From Acidobacteriota bacterium (GTDB taxonomy: Bacteria > Acidobacteriota > Vicinamibacteria > Vicinamibacterales > UBA2999): a stretch of DNA of 64,000 bases. The notes under the pieces were generated by a model. It was not told the DNA's origin. It did not search any database and saw only the letters and a list, made by a program, of their open reading frames with translations. The stretch is taken from positions 21,455 to 85,454 of the forward strand of contig CAUJDN010000073.1 in NCBI GenBank assembly GCA_963169195.1. Reading direction: 5' to 3'. The position numbers and the translations under genes are program-made. Each line of letters opens with the position of its first letter. The stretch's first letter is position 1. Positions 1 through 9,287 of the stretch are shown in pieces.

Positions 1-218
1 TGGCGCCCGAGCGCGTCCAGCCAGAGCGCCAGGCGGTCGGCCTGCGGCCGGTCACGCCGGCGCAGCTGCTCGATGCCCTGCCGAATCTCCCCGAGCGTCA
101 GGACGCTCAGGAAGAGCGCCTCGGGACGCTGGTCGCCGAACCACCGCCGCAGGCGCGCGCCCCGCGGTCCGGCCCGGCGCAGGTCCGAGATCACGTTGGT
201 GTCGAGCAGGAAGGTCAC
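1..218 (-). CDS. PIN-domain toxin (VapC/FitB type), cut by the window edge
   Basis: The N-terminal 72 residues of a PIN-domain ribonuclease are present; the rest lies outside the window. The GTG start overlaps the antitoxin stop (GTGA), so the two are translationally coupled. The beginning reads VTFLLDTNVISDLR, with the first catalytic Asp of the PIN fold in LDTN, and LTLGEIRQGI carries the conserved Glu. Known VapC/FitB toxins are Mg-dependent RNases that cleave tRNA or rRNA and are neutralised by the antitoxin encoded just upstream. The RNA target cannot be read from this sequence. Family assignment is secure from the motif and gene order. Confidence 0.87.
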   Translation of the reverse strand, partial: MTFLLDTNVISDLRRAGPRGARLRRWFGDQRPEALFLSVLTLGEIRQGIEQLRRRDRPQADRLALWLDALGR

Positions 219-445
219 AACGACACCTTGCGACCCCGGTCCTTCGAGCGCCGCAGCCGCAGCCCGGGCGATGCGGGCATGCCGAGCAGGAAGTCCCTGA
301 AATCCCGCCCGGTACCGTTGGCCCCGAGCGCCGCCTCGAGGATGGCGCGATGCTCGGCCTCCGCCGACCGGCCGCGCTCGGCCGCGCGCTTCCTGAGCCG
401 CAGGACCAGCCGTGGAGACAGGTTCCTGACGATGAGCTGGGACAT
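215..445 (-). CDS. FitA/VapB-like ribbon-helix-helix antitoxin
   Basis: This is a 76-residue protein starting MSQLIVRNLSPRLVLRLRKR, the usual FitA-type N-terminus: one beta-strand for DNA binding followed by the RHH helices (about residues 1-40, including AAERGRSAEAEHRAIL). The C-terminal tail (about 45-76), rich in Arg and Gly, would thread into the PIN toxin. Its stop overlaps the toxin GTG start. The ATG directly abuts a perfect palindrome (446-460) expected to be the operator, which fits autorepression by the antitoxin or the complex. No Shine-Dalgarno sequence precedes the ATG. Confidence 0.88.
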   Translation of the reverse strand: MSQLIVRNLSPRLVLRLRKRAAERGRSAEAEHRAILEAALGANGTGRDFRDFLLGMPASPGLRLRRSKDRGRKVSL

Positions 446-460
446 GCTATCAATGATAGC
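446..460 (-). promoter_or_regulatory. Palindromic toxin-antitoxin operator overlapping the -10 box
   Basis: GCTATCA-A-TGATAGC is a perfect 7-bp inverted repeat with a one-base centre, lying immediately upstream of the antitoxin ATG. On the coding strand it contains TATCAT seven bases before the ATG, so the operator and a -10 box appear to coincide and the transcript may be leaderless. The repeat is seen directly; operator function is inferred from the FitAB/VapBC family. Confidence 0.75.
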
Positions 461-466
461 GCGGCG

Positions 467-1618
467 TCACCGCTTCAGTCGCGGGATGAACTTCGTCAGC
501 CCCTGGACCGGCCCGACCTCACCCGCGTAGACATTCCCTGCCGCGTCCACGGTGACGCCCTCGCCCATCGATCCGTAGCCGCCCATGCCCGACGCCTGCT
601 TCGAGACGTGCTCGGGCACGAAGTACCACACCTCGCCCGTGCGCGCGCTGCCCACGCGCAGGCCCTTGCGCCAGCCCGGGTTGTAGTTGTCGTCCGACTC
701 GGAGTCGATGGCGTAGAGCGTGTCGTCGGCCGAGATGGCCAGGCCACTGATGCGGCTGAATTGGTACCAGGTGTCGAGGTGCTTCCCCTCCTGGTCGAAG
801 ATCTGGATGCGGCGGTTGCCGCGATCCGCGACGAAGAGGCGGCCCCTCGAGTCGAACGCCAGGGAGTGTGGCCCGCGGAACTGGCCCGGCCCGTAGCCGT
901 ACGCGCCAAAGCTCCTGATGAACTTGCCGTCGGCCGAGAACTTCGAGATGCGGCCCACGCCGTTTGGCGGGTTCTGATCCAGGTACTGCGCGTTGTGCGC
1001 CTCGGCGACGTAGATACTGCCGTCGGGCCCGATGACGACGTCGTTGGGCTCGGTGAAGGCCTCGGGCGGGTTTCCGGCCTTGCCAGGCGTGCCCAGCACC
1101 ATCAGCACCTTCCCGTCCGGGCTGAACTTCGTGACCGTGTGCCCCTTGCCGGCGGCGTCGGGAAACTGCTTCAGCTCGGCGTCGGTGGCCGATCGCGCGT
1201 CCACCACCCAGACGTTGCCCTGACGGTCCACGTCCATGCCATGCGGCCAGAGGATCTGCCCGGCGCCGAAGCTCTTCACGACCTTGCCGGAGGGATCCAA
1301 CTTGACGATGGGATCCACCTTCGAGCCGGCGCACGAGTTGGTTCCGCAGCGGTCGCCGGCCCAGATGTGCCTGCCGTCCACGTCCACGTTGATGGCGCTC
1401 ACCGACCCCCACGTGCGGCCGTCCGGCAGCGTGCCCCAGTTGCGCACCGTCTCGTAGGGGTTCGGCAGGTTGTTGACGGGCGTCACCTTCGCGTGCTCGG
1501 GCGGCCCGGACGCGCCTCGGGGCGGCCCCTGCGGCTGCTGCGCGAAGGGGCTGACGACCGCGACGGTCAAAACGGCGGCACAGGCAAGGGCGGCGGATCG
1601 GCTGGGGCTGATGGTCAT
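467..1618 (-). CDS. Exported NHL-repeat six-bladed beta-propeller protein
   Basis: This 383-residue protein has an N-terminal signal peptide (about residues 1-27, ending near SPFAQQ). NHL-type repeats follow, recognisable as recurring IVKLDPSGKVVKSFG, KFSPDGKVLMVLG, KFSADGKFIRSFG and QIFDQEGKHL strands separated by DRQGNVWV, GPDGSIYVAEA and DSRGRLFVADRGNRRI. The family includes peptidyl-alpha-hydroxyglycine amidating lyase-like propellers, but a catalytic role is not shown. It faces a PQQ dehydrogenase across a 146-bp gap and resembles the NHL protein at 3866-5089, so the three may share one oxidative or sensing role. The start is preceded by GAGGTAACC, a weak Shine-Dalgarno match. Confidence 0.82.
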   Translation of the reverse strand: MTISPSRSAALACAAVLTVAVVSPFAQQPQGPPRGASGPPEHAKVTPVNNLPNPYETVRNWGTLPDGRTWGSVSAINVDVDGRHIWAGDRCGTNSCAGSKVDPIVKLDPSGKVVKSFGAGQILWPHGMDVDRQGNVWVVDARSATDAELKQFPDAAGKGHTVTKFSPDGKVLMVLGTPGKAGNPPEAFTEPNDVVIGPDGSIYVAEAHNAQYLDQNPPNGVGRISKFSADGKFIRSFGAYGYGPGQFRGPHSLAFDSRGRLFVADRGNRRIQIFDQEGKHLDTWYQFSRISGLAISADDTLYAIDSESDDNYNPGWRKGLRVGSARTGEVWYFVPEHVSKQASGMGGYGSMGEGVTVDAAGNVYAGEVGPVQGLTKFIPRLKR

Positions 1619-1764
1619 CGGTTACCTCTGGTCGTGCGGGAATTGTGGCGGGTTTTGCGGCGCGGACGCAAGCATAACGGCGATCGCACGCTTGACCGGG
1701 CGATGGCCAGGGGCTATCGTCGCGCCGAGTCGGCGCGTTCGGGGTGCGATCGCGGGGAGCCCGT

Positions 1765-3795
1765 ATGAGACGAGAAGGCGCGTGGCTGGCGGTGATTCTG
1801 GCGCTCGTGCTGGCGCCACCGGCCACCGATGCCCAGCGGGGCGGCACGCCTCCGGGCGAGTGGCACTACATCGGCGGCGACACGGCGCACACGCGCTACT
1901 CGCCCCTCGATCAGATCGACGCCGCCAACTTCGAGCGGCTCGAGGTGGCGTGGACCTGGCGCGGCGACAACTTCGGCCCCGCCCCGGACGTCCTGTTCCG
2001 ATCCACGCCCCTCTACGTGGACGGCCGGCTCTACACGGTGGCCGGCCAGCGCCGCACGGTGGCGGCCATCGATCCCGCCACGGGCGAGACGCTCTGGACC
2101 TACCGCGAGCCGCACACGACCCGCTACGACCGCGGCATGCGGAACAACTACGGCAAGGGCGTCGCCTACGCCGAGGTCGGCGGGCGCAAGGTCATCTTCT
2201 ATACGTCGCCGGCGTTCTTCCTGCACGCCCTGGACGCGACGTCCGGTGAGCACCTCGCGGACTGGGGCACGCCAGTACCGCTGCCGGGCTTCCCACGATC
2301 GGGCGTCGTGGACATGCTGCCCGACCTGGTGAAGGACTGGGAGCCGTGGCTCACCTCCGGCTACACGTACGACCCCGACCACGGGATCCCGCGCGACCTC
2401 GGCAACCTCTCCACCTCGTCGCCGCCCATCGTCGTCAACGGCGTGATCGTGGTGGGCAACGTGCACGAGCAGGGCTACTACCAGACACGCCAGGAGAACA
2501 TCCCGGGCGACATCCTGGCCTACGACGCCCGTACCGGGAAGCCGATGTGGAAGTTCCATGTCATCCCCCGGCCGGGCGAATTCGGGCACGACACCTGGAA
2601 GAACGACGCGTGGAAGCGCACCGGCGATGTGTCGTCGTGGGCGCCGATGTCGGCGGACCCCGAGCGCGGGCTCGTCTACATCCCGACCAACCCGCCCACC
2701 ATCGACTTCTTCGGCGGCTTCCGCCCGGGTGACAACCTGTTCGGGACGAGCCTCCTGGCCCTCGACGTCAAGACCGGGACGCGTGTGTGGCACTTCCAGA
2801 TGGTCCACCACGACATCTGGAACTTCGACAATCCCCAGGCGCCGGTGCTGATGGACGTGACCATCGACGGGCGCCGCACGCCCATCGTGGTCGAGACGAC
2901 CAAGCAGGGCTTCGCGTACGTGTTCAACCGCGAGACCGGCGTGCCGCTCTGGCCCATCGAGGAGCGCCCGGTCGCCGCGTCGGATCTGCCCGGGGAGGTC
3001 CTCTCTCCCACGCAGCCGTTCCCGACACGTCCGAGACCGCTCGAGATCCAGGAGCTGACCGAGGACACCCTGATCGACTTCACACCCGAGCTGCGGAAGC
3101 AGGCGCTCGAGATCGTCAAGCACTACGAGCTGGGCCCACTCTTCAACCCGCCCATCCAGGTCGGGCATCCGTCGGGGAAGCGATCGTTCGTCAGCTGTCC
3201 CGCCGGCGCCAGCAACATCAACGGCCCGACCGTCGCGGACCCCGAGCACGGCGTGCTGTTCGTGGCGACACAGCGGCTGTGCCGCTCCGAGAACATGGTC
3301 CCCGGGGAGAAGATGGACGAGCCCGACGATCCGAAGACCACGGGCCGCACCGTGGCGCGCTGGGTGGTCGCCAATCGCGGGGACCTGCGCGGGCCCGAGG
3401 GCCTGCCCATCTGGAAGCCACCCTACAGCCGGATCATCGCCATCGACATGACCACCGGCGAGTTCCTCTGGGAGACGCCGAACGGCGAGACGCCGGAACA
3501 CATCCGGAACCATCCGGCGCTGCGCGGGTTGCCCCTGCCGCCGACGGGCCAGATGGGCCACGCGGTGATGCTGCCGACGAAGACGCTGCTCGTCACGGCC
3601 CCGGGCGGCGATCCGGTCCTGTATGCGCTGGACAAGAAGACCGGGCGGCGCGTGGGCACCGTGAAGCTGCCGGCGCCAGGCCAATACGGGATGATGGGCT
3701 ACCTCCACCGCGGCACGCAGTACATCGTCGTGCAGGTGGGAAGCCCCACGCATCCGGGATCGCTCGTGGCGTTGCGGTTGAAGGGACGGTCGTAA
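1765..3795 (+). CDS. PQQ-dependent dehydrogenase (quinoprotein, methanol/glucose dehydrogenase-like)
   Basis: This is a 676-residue exported quinoprotein. A signal peptide (about residues 1-23) precedes the first propeller strand, GEWHYIGGDTAHTRYSPLDQ, the standard opening of pyrroloquinoline-quinone dehydrogenases. Repeated blades such as AIDPATGETLWTYREP, AYDARTGKPMWKF, ALDVKTGTRVWHFQ and AIDMTTGEFLWETP carry the Trp-rich PQQ-repeat signature. These enzymes oxidise alcohols or aldose sugars in the periplasm and pass electrons to a cytochrome or ubiquinone. No CxxCH is present, so a separate electron acceptor is needed. The ATG at 1765 is preferred over an in-frame GTG 21 nt upstream because GGGGAG lies just before it. 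The substrate cannot be told. Confidence 0.88.
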   Translation: MRREGAWLAVILALVLAPPATDAQRGGTPPGEWHYIGGDTAHTRYSPLDQIDAANFERLEVAWTWRGDNFGPAPDVLFRSTPLYVDGRLYTVAGQRRTVAAIDPATGETLWTYREPHTTRYDRGMRNNYGKGVAYAEVGGRKVIFYTSPAFFLHALDATSGEHLADWGTPVPLPGFPRSGVVDMLPDLVKDWEPWLTSGYTYDPDHGIPRDLGNLSTSSPPIVVNGVIVVGNVHEQGYYQTRQENIPGDILAYDARTGKPMWKFHVIPRPGEFGHDTWKNDAWKRTGDVSSWAPMSADPERGLVYIPTNPPTIDFFGGFRPGDNLFGTSLLALDVKTGTRVWHFQMVHHDIWNFDNPQAPVLMDVTIDGRRTPIVVETTKQGFAYVFNRETGVPLWPIEERPVAASDLPGEVLSPTQPFPTRPRPLEIQELTEDTLIDFTPELRKQALEIVKHYELGPLFNPPIQVGHPSGKRSFVSCPAGASNINGPTVADPEHGVLFVATQRLCRSENMVPGEKMDEPDDPKTTGRTVARWVVANRGDLRGPEGLPIWKPPYSRIIAIDMTTGEFLWETPNGETPEHIRNHPALRGLPLPPTGQMGHAVMLPTKTLLVTAPGGDPVLYALDKKTGRRVGTVKLPAPGQYGMMGYLHRGTQYIVVQVGSPTHPGSLVALRLKGRS

Positions 3796-3865
3796 CGGCT
3801 CCGCACGGGCCGCGAGCCGGGAGTCGGGAGACGGGAGTCGATCGGTGACATCGAAGGGAGCTGTC

Positions 3866-5089
3866 ATGAGTCCACGCCGGAAGCTCACGGCCGTCGTTTG
3901 CGTCGTCGTCGCCGGGTTGGGCCTGGCCCAGTTGTGGATCGAACGCTCGCTGGCCGCCGAGGCGCAGGCGGGCGTGCAGGCGCCGCGCTTCGAGGTGGAT
4001 CCGCTGTGGCCGAAGCCGCTCCCGAACCACTGGGTACTCGGCAACGCCATCGGGGTGTGGGTGGACGAGCAGGATCACGTCTGGATCGTCCATCGCGGAT
4101 CCGACACGCTGAACAACAACGAGAAGGGGCTCGAGCTGAAGTCGGCGGACTGCTGCGCGGGCGCGCCGCCGGTGCTGGAGTTCGACGCGGCCGGCAACCT
4201 GCTGCGCCACTGGGGTGGCCCCGGGCCCGGCTACGACTGGCCGGCCTCGAACCACGGCATCGTCGTGGACCACGCGGGCAACGTGTGGATTGGCGGCAAC
4301 GGCCCTGGCGACTCGCACATCGTGAAGTTCACGCGCGACGGCAGGTTCCTGGCACAGTACGGCAAGCCCAATGCGCGCGTCAGCGGCAAGACGTCCTCAG
4401 GCCAGCCGACGTTCGCGCGGGGCAGCTCGGACCCCGACAACTTCGGGCGGGTCGCCAAGATCTTCGTCGAGCCGAAGGCGAACGAAGCCTTCATCGCGGA
4501 TGGCTACTTCAACCGCCGTGTGGCGGTGCTGGATGCGGCGACGGGTAAGATGAAGCGCTTCTGGGGCGCCTACGGCAAGCCGCCGGACGACTCCGTCGAG
4601 CTCGGGCCCTACGACCCGGCCGCGCCTCCGGCCACGCAGTTCCGCTCGCCGGTTCACTGCGCTGACGTGGCGAACGACGGTCTCGTCTACGTGTGCGATC
4701 GCGTGAACGATCGGCTCCAGGTCTTCAAGCAGGATGGCACGTTCGTGAAGGAGGTGTTCCTGGCGAAGAACACGAAGCTCTCGGGCTCGGTGTGGGACGT
4801 GGCATTCTCGCGGGACCCGCAGCAGCGGTATCTGTTCGTCGCCGACGGCATCAACGACCGCATCTACATCCTGCAGCGCGACACGATGGAACTGCTCACC
4901 AGCTTCGGCGACGGGGGGCGCCAGCCGGGGCAGTTCTACGGCGTGCACAGCATCGCCACCGATTCGCAGGGGAACATCTACACGACGGAGACCTGGGAAG
5001 GAAAGCGCCTGCAGAAGTTCGTCAACAAGGGCCTGGCGCCGGTGACGACGATGCACCAGGGGACGGTGTGGCCGAGAGGAGGACGCTGA
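3866..5089 (+). CDS. Exported NHL-repeat beta-propeller protein
   Basis: This 407-residue protein has a signal anchor or signal peptide at about residues 5-33 (KLTAVVCVVVAGLGLAQ) and six NHL-like blades. Visible repeat pieces include VDHAGNVWIGGNG, VKFTRDGRFLAQYG, FIADGYFNRRVAVLDA, VYVCDRVNDRLQVFKQDGT, FVADGINDRIYILQRD and TDSQGNIYTTETWEGKRLQKF. A CC pair occurs early (SADCCAG). It follows the PQQ dehydrogenase by 70 bp on the same strand and could be co-transcribed. The ATG is well placed after AAGGGAG; an upstream in-frame GTG is less likely. Such proteins are often annotated as amidating-lyase-like, but nothing here proves catalysis. Confidence 0.82.
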   Translation: MSPRRKLTAVVCVVVAGLGLAQLWIERSLAAEAQAGVQAPRFEVDPLWPKPLPNHWVLGNAIGVWVDEQDHVWIVHRGSDTLNNNEKGLELKSADCCAGAPPVLEFDAAGNLLRHWGGPGPGYDWPASNHGIVVDHAGNVWIGGNGPGDSHIVKFTRDGRFLAQYGKPNARVSGKTSSGQPTFARGSSDPDNFGRVAKIFVEPKANEAFIADGYFNRRVAVLDAATGKMKRFWGAYGKPPDDSVELGPYDPAAPPATQFRSPVHCADVANDGLVYVCDRVNDRLQVFKQDGTFVKEVFLAKNTKLSGSVWDVAFSRDPQQRYLFVADGINDRIYILQRDTMELLTSFGDGGRQPGQFYGVHSIATDSQGNIYTTETWEGKRLQKFVNKGLAPVTTMHQGTVWPRGGR

Positions 5090-5137
5090 GGCGACGCTCA
5101 GGGCGGTCGCACATCGCGCGCTGTCCGGCCGGGCGCC

Positions 5138-5500
5138 TCACGGCTCCCGGTGGGCACTGAAGCTCCGAACCGCCTCCTCCTCCGACTCGAAGATCTCGAA
5201 CACGCCGTCCAGCTTCGTCACCTGCATCAGCTCGCCTGCGCGGGAGGTGAGGTGCAGGAACTTCAGCCTCCCGCCCTTGCGAAACGCCGTCAGGTACTTG
5301 CAGGCGAGCATCCCGATGCCCGCGCTGTCGAGGCGCGTCACCTTCCGCAGATCGAGAACGATGTTCACCCGCCCCGTCCCGACGAGCCGATCGACACGGT
5401 CCCGCAGGGGGACCTCACCTTCCTCCAGGATCAGACGCCCTTCGAGTTCGAGGATCGTCACGTCACCCACGTGCCGTTCGGTGATGCGCATGGCACTCAT
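5138..5500 (-). CDS. STAS-domain anti-sigma factor antagonist
   Basis: This 120-residue protein is a single STAS domain of SpoIIAA/RsbV type. The phospho-acceptor region reads KVTRLDSAGIGML, with Ser59 the expected phosphorylation site, and the N-terminal strand is VTILELEGRLI. In partner switching the unphosphorylated antagonist binds an anti-sigma kinase and frees the sigma factor; a PP2C phosphatase reactivates it. No kinase or sigma gene is adjacent, but a receiver-PP2C phosphatase is encoded at 24793-25899. The ATG at 5500 follows GAGGTGTTCCC, a usable ribosome site; an in-frame upstream start would add six residues. Confidence 0.88.
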   Translation of the reverse strand: MSAMRITERHVGDVTILELEGRLILEEGEVPLRDRVDRLVGTGRVNIVLDLRKVTRLDSAGIGMLACKYLTAFRKGGRLKFLHLTSRAGELMQVTKLDGVFEIFESEEEAVRSFSAHREP

Positions 5501-5566
5501 GGGAACACCTCTCGTCATCCCAGGTCGTTGATGCGGCGACGGTGCCGGCTGCCTGCGTCTGCCGTG

Positions 5567-6190
5567 CTACCGGCCGCCGCCCCTCGCCGGCTTCGCCAGG
5601 TACGCCTTTGACGCCGCCTCGTCCTTGAGCGGCGTTACCTTGTCCGGATCGATCCGCACCATCACGTAGTCGATGTGGTCGTCGATCTTCGTGAACCAGT
5701 GCCCCGTCCCTGCCGGGATCACGACCACGTCACCGGCCTTGATGTCGTGCGCGACACCGTTCCGGATCTCCGACCCGTTGTTGCCCGGCCCGTTGAACTC
5801 GCGCACGGTCTGGAGCGTGGCGGGCCGGCGCTGGCGGTTGACGATGTCCGGCCCGAGGACGAGCGTCGCGGAGCCGTCCAGGATGTAGTAGACCTCGCTG
5901 ACCAGGTCGTGCTCGGCCACCGAGTTCGCGAGCGGCGCGTCCAGCTTGCCGCGATGCACCATGCCGATGCCGACGTGCGCCTTGCCGATCTCGACATCGC
6001 GCACCTGCTGATCGGTGAGCTTCTCGGCGATGGCCTTCTGCAGGTACGCCTCGATCTCGCTGGCCGGGATGTAGTAGCCCGGGCACATCGCGCAGGTGGG
6101 CTGCGGGTCGGTCGGATTGATCGTCGCCTGCGCCAGCATCGCGGCCATGCCGCACAGGACACCGATGAACAGGGTCGCCATCGTCCTCAC
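5567..6190 (-). CDS. Exported cupin-domain protein
   Basis: This 207-residue protein has an N-terminal hydrophobic signal (about residues 4-22) and a single cupin barrel at about 85-190. Cupin motif 1 is weak around EHDLVSEVYYILDGSATLVLG. Motif 2 is clear as GDVVVIPAGTGHWFTKIDDH, where His within GTGHWF is a likely metal ligand. A CAMC pair near residues 33-36 could form a disulfide after export. The GTG start is preceded by GGAGG at good spacing. Related proteins are often annotated only as cupins; substrate and metal are unknown. Confidence 0.78.
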   Translation of the reverse strand: MRTMATLFIGVLCGMAAMLAQATINPTDPQPTCAMCPGYYIPASEIEAYLQKAIAEKLTDQQVRDVEIGKAHVGIGMVHRGKLDAPLANSVAEHDLVSEVYYILDGSATLVLGPDIVNRQRRPATLQTVREFNGPGNNGSEIRNGVAHDIKAGDVVVIPAGTGHWFTKIDDHIDYVMVRIDPDKVTPLKDEAASKAYLAKPARGGGR

Positions 6191-6204
6191 GCTGATCCTC
6201 CCTC

Positions 6205-6237
6205 GTCTGCCTTCTGCCTATTGCCTTCTGCCTTCTA
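6205..6237. repeat. Low-complexity CTTCTGCC array
   Basis: The short gap between the cupin gene and the aquaporin gene holds about four degenerate copies of a CTTCTGCC/CTATTGC unit. It belongs to the class of intergenic mini-arrays that recur across the window. Confidence 0.55.
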
Positions 6238-6951
6238 TCAGTCCCCCGCTCCCGATTTGTCGTTTCCGGCAATCGCCGGGTACACCACGCCCGCGATCGC
6301 GGCACCGACGATGGGCGCGATCCAGAACAGCCATAGCTGCGCGAGGGCCCATCCGCCGACGAAGACGGCCGGCCCGGTGCTGCGGGCGGGGTTGACCGAG
6401 AGGTTCGTCACGGGAATGCCGATGAGGTGGATCAACGTCAGGCAGAGCCCGATGGCGATGGGCGCAAAGCCCTGCGGCGCGCGCGAGTCGGTCGATCCGA
6501 GGATGACGACGAGGAAGAACGCCGTCAGCACGACCTCGGCGACGAGGGCCGCCATCATCGAGTACTGGCCCGGCGAGTGCTCGGCGTAGCCGTTGCTGGC
6601 GAAGCCGGCGCTCACGTCGAAGCCCGGCGCGCCACTGGCGATGACGTACAGCGTGGCGGCGCCGAGCACGCCCCCAATCACCTGCGCCCCGACGTAGGCC
6701 GGCAGGTCCGACGCGGGGAACCGGCGGGCCACGAGCAGGCCGACCGACACCGCCGGGTTGAGGTGGCAGCCCGACACGTGGCCGATGGCATACGCCATCG
6801 TCAGCACGGTGAGGCCGAAGGCCAGCGACACGCCGAGCAGGCCGATCCCCACGTCGGGAAACGCCGCCGCCAGCACCGCGCTGCCACATCCGCCGAACAC
6901 GAGCCAGAACGTTCCCAGCAGTTCCGCCGCCGCCCGTTTGCCGATCGCCAT
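6238..6951 (-). CDS. aqpZ: Aquaporin Z-type water channel
   Basis: This 237-residue protein has six membrane segments and two half-helices. The first NPA box lies in [10 protein letters not shown] (residues 65-67). The second is NPARS, in [17 protein letters not shown], where the Arg forms the selectivity filter. The N-terminus ([20 protein letters not shown]) is characteristic of AqpZ. The frame stays open far upstream in this GC-rich DNA, but the true start is the ATG at 6951, where homology begins; upstream codons belong to the shadow of the next gene. It stands alone, 68 bp downstream of the DinB-like gene on the same strand. Confidence 0.95.
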   Translation of the reverse strand: MAIGKRAAAELLGTFWLVFGGCGSAVLAAAFPDVGIGLLGVSLAFGLTVLTMAYAIGHVSGCHLNPAVSVGLLVARRFPASDLPAYVGAQVIGGVLGAATLYVIASGAPGFDVSAGFASNGYAEHSPGQYSMMAALVAEVVLTAFFLVVILGSTDSRAPQGFAPIAIGLCLTLIHLIGIPVTNLSVNPARSTGPAVFVGGWALAQLWLFWIAPIVGAAIAGVVYPAIAGNDKSGAGD

Positions 6952-7019
6952 GGCGCCTCCCTTGGGCCGCGTGTGGCGACCCGTAACGTGGCCTTCCGCC
7001 GCAGGGCCGTGACCGCGCG

Positions 7020-7613
7020 TCACTTGCTCCAGGGCGGCACGATCTGGTTCATCCGCGCGTAGGCAATCATCTGCCCCAGGTGCTCGTGCATGTCGCCGCC
7101 GACGAGCAGCGCCACCTGCGCCGCGGACCGCGGCTGGCCCATCACGGTGCGCTTGCCGGTCAGCGTCGCCGGGTCCAGCGCCTCGAGCGCGGCCTTCGCG
7201 TGCGCGAACCCCTTGTTGATGTGCTCGATGATCTGCGCCTTGTCGGTGATGGCCCGGAGCTTGGCCATCTCCTCGCGGCTGCCGAGCTCCGCCGGCTTGG
7301 CGCCGAAGGAGTTCGGCACGAACGAGTAGCCTTCCATCGCGGCCAGCATCAGCACCTCGCTCACCGAGCGGACACCCTCCATCGGGCGCCAGGTGTACTT
7401 GTCCTGCGGGAACGCCTGCGCGAGGCCGACGAACTTGCCGCGCATGACCTCGAGGTCCGCGAGGAACGATGTCCTCAGCTCGGCGACGGACTCCTTCGTC
7501 ATCACGTCCTGCGCGCGCGCGTCCGGGGGCAGCGCGACGAGACCGGCGAACACGGCGAGGCACGCCAGACCGGCAAGGGTGCGGCGGGTGGGCTGGAAAG
7601 AGCTGCGGATCAT
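7020..7613 (-). CDS. Exported DinB-family four-helix protein
   Basis: This 197-residue protein has a signal peptide (about residues 10-35, ending PPDARAQ) and a DinB/YfiT-like four-helix bundle. The metal-binding pattern is partly visible: a Met-rich helix with [18 protein letters not shown], and a C-terminal histidine pair in [20 protein letters not shown]. Members of this fold are metal-dependent thiol transferases or of unknown function; export is common for the acidobacterial forms. The ATG is preceded by GGAGGTCCC, a strong ribosome site. No substrate can be assigned. Confidence 0.8.
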   Translation of the reverse strand: MIRSSFQPTRRTLAGLACLAVFAGLVALPPDARAQDVMTKESVAELRTSFLADLEVMRGKFVGLAQAFPQDKYTWRPMEGVRSVSEVLMLAAMEGYSFVPNSFGAKPAELGSREEMAKLRAITDKAQIIEHINKGFAHAKAALEALDPATLTGKRTVMGQPRSAAQVALLVGGDMHEHLGQMIAYARMNQIVPPWSK

Positions 7614-7622
7614 GGGACCTCC

Positions 7623-7650
7623 TGGGGTTCTCGGGTTCTCGGGTTCTCAG
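7623..7650. repeat. GGGTTCTC tandem array
   Basis: Three copies of GGGTTCTC lie between the end of the TPP-enzyme gene and the start of the DinB gene. The unit is nearly the same as those at 16180 and 19353. Confidence 0.7.
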
Positions 7651-7651
7651 G

Positions 7652-9274
7652 CTAGAACATCCGCCGGTAGTCCTCGTAGTTCACAGGGACGGCGATGACG
7701 AGGCTCCGCCCTTCGGCCAGGGCGAGGGCTGCGGCCGAGGCCAGCTCGCCGGGGTCGCTCGTGCGCAGTGCCTCCACGCCGCACGCCTCCGCCATCTTCA
7801 CCGTGTCGATGCGCCCGAAGTCCATGCGATAGGGCTCGAGCTTGCGGGTCTCCTGCGCCAGCTTGATGAGCGAGTAGCTGCCGTCCTCGAGGACAATGGT
7901 GACGAAGCGTGCGCCGACGCGGTCCGCGGTCTCCAGTTCCTGCGCGTTCATCGAGAAGCCGCCATCACCCACGGCGGCCAGCACGGGCGCCTCCGGGCGC
8001 GCCAGCTTCGCGCCGATCGCCGCGCCCAATCCATAGGCCATGCCCGACAGGCCGTTCGACATCCAGAACGTCTCGGGCTGCCGGCTCGGCCAGAACTGGC
8101 CGAACAGGTACTTGTGCGACCCGACATCGGTGGTGACGAGGGTCTCCGGGGGCGCGACGCCGGCGAGCGCGCGGACGATGTCGCCCGGCCACATGGTGCC
8201 GGGCGCCGATGCGTGCCCGTCGAGGATTGCGCGGCGCCGCTGCTGGAACGACGCGAACGGGGCGTTCCACGCTCGCGGCGCGTCCTCCAGGGCCAGCGCG
8301 TCGAGCAGCGAGGCGTGCTCCACGAGCTCCACGGCCGGCGGAGACACATCGCAGGCATTCGGCGCCTCGAGCACCCAGTGGATGGGCAGCTCCGCATGCC
8401 AGGTCTTGTCGATCTCCACCGGATCCAGGCCGAAGCCGATCCGCAGGTCCGCGGCGGCAATCGCCTCGCACAACAGGGCATCCGCGGCCATGCCGCCCAC
8501 GACGCCGACGAAGTTGGGCCCCGACTCGTCCACCACGCCCTTCACCTTGGGCGTCACCGCCACCGGCAGGTCCCAGGCCGCGAGCCACCGCTGGAGGCGA
8601 TGCGTGTTGGCCGGGTCGAAGCCGAGCCCGACGAGGACCAGGGGACGATCGGCGCCGGCCAACCGGTCGCGAAGTCGCCGGGCGGCGACGGCGGGATCGC
8701 CGCCAGGAACGACCAGCGTCGGCGCGATGCTCCGCCGCGGCTCGGCTTCGGGGCGCGCTGCCGGCTCGAGCGCCTCTCGGGCCGACAGCGTGAGGTAGAC
8801 GGCGCCGAACGGCCGCGTAACCGACGCCGCCAGCGCGCGGGGCACCACGGTGGCGACGTTCCCGGCGGTCACGGCCGTCACGTAGCGGCTGACGGGGCGG
8901 AAGATCTCGTGAAGCGGCAGCTTCTGGTGCGTGTGCGCGGCGGGGAACTCGTCCGGAATCTGTGCCGTGATGGCCACGAGCGGCTCCTGATCCAGCCAGG
9001 CGTGGCTCATCGGCAGCAGCAGGTTGGCCGCGCCCGGCCCGAGCGTGGCGACGACCACACCGGGCTGGCCGCGAAGCTTGCCGTAGACCGCGGCCGCCAA
9101 CCCGGCGTTCGACTCGTGCCGCATGAGGACGAAGTCCACCCCCGCCTTCCGGAGCTCGTCGATGAGCACCAGGACTTCGCCGCCGGGAAGCCCGAAGACA
9201 CGGTCGATGCCGGCGTCGGCGATGAGGCGTGCGGCGACGGCGGCGGTGGTCACATCGGCCATGCGAACCCGCAT
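7652..9274 (-). CDS. Thiamine-pyrophosphate enzyme of the acetolactate synthase/benzoylformate decarboxylase superfamily
   Basis: This 540-residue protein has the three-domain layout of ThDP enzymes. The N-terminal Pyr domain carries the catalytic Glu in LMRHESNAG (Glu54). The middle domain is at about 190-320. The C-terminal PP domain has the metal/ThDP motif [16 protein letters not shown]. The usual NN that ends this motif is replaced by acidic residues ([10 protein letters not shown]), so cofactor binding may differ. No regulatory-subunit gene is nearby, and the phenylpyruvate or acetolactate specificity residues cannot be judged. It is divergent from the amidohydrolase at 9288; the two starts are so close that promoters must overlap. 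An ATG at 9262 is an alternative start. Confidence 0.85.
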   Translation of the reverse strand: MRVRMADVTTAAVAARLIADAGIDRVFGLPGGEVLVLIDELRKAGVDFVLMRHESNAGLAAAVYGKLRGQPGVVVATLGPGAANLLLPMSHAWLDQEPLVAITAQIPDEFPAAHTHQKLPLHEIFRPVSRYVTAVTAGNVATVVPRALAASVTRPFGAVYLTLSAREALEPAARPEAEPRRSIAPTLVVPGGDPAVAARRLRDRLAGADRPLVLVGLGFDPANTHRLQRWLAAWDLPVAVTPKVKGVVDESGPNFVGVVGGMAADALLCEAIAAADLRIGFGLDPVEIDKTWHAELPIHWVLEAPNACDVSPPAVELVEHASLLDALALEDAPRAWNAPFASFQQRRRAILDGHASAPGTMWPGDIVRALAGVAPPETLVTTDVGSHKYLFGQFWPSRQPETFWMSNGLSGMAYGLGAAIGAKLARPEAPVLAAVGDGGFSMNAQELETADRVGARFVTIVLEDGSYSLIKLAQETRKLEPYRMDFGRIDTVKMAEACGVEALRTSDPGELASAAALALAEGRSLVIAVPVNYEDYRRMF

Positions 9275-9287
9275 GCTACCTTACGCC

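Noticed and set aside
1714..4050. A 778-codon open frame on the minus strand
   Set aside because: It is antisense to the PQQ dehydrogenase, whose repeats and signal peptide are clear.
6238..7563. A 441-residue aquaporin with a long N-terminal extension
   Set aside because: The first 200 codons are the shadow of the DinB-like gene in another frame; aquaporin homology begins at the ATG at 6951.
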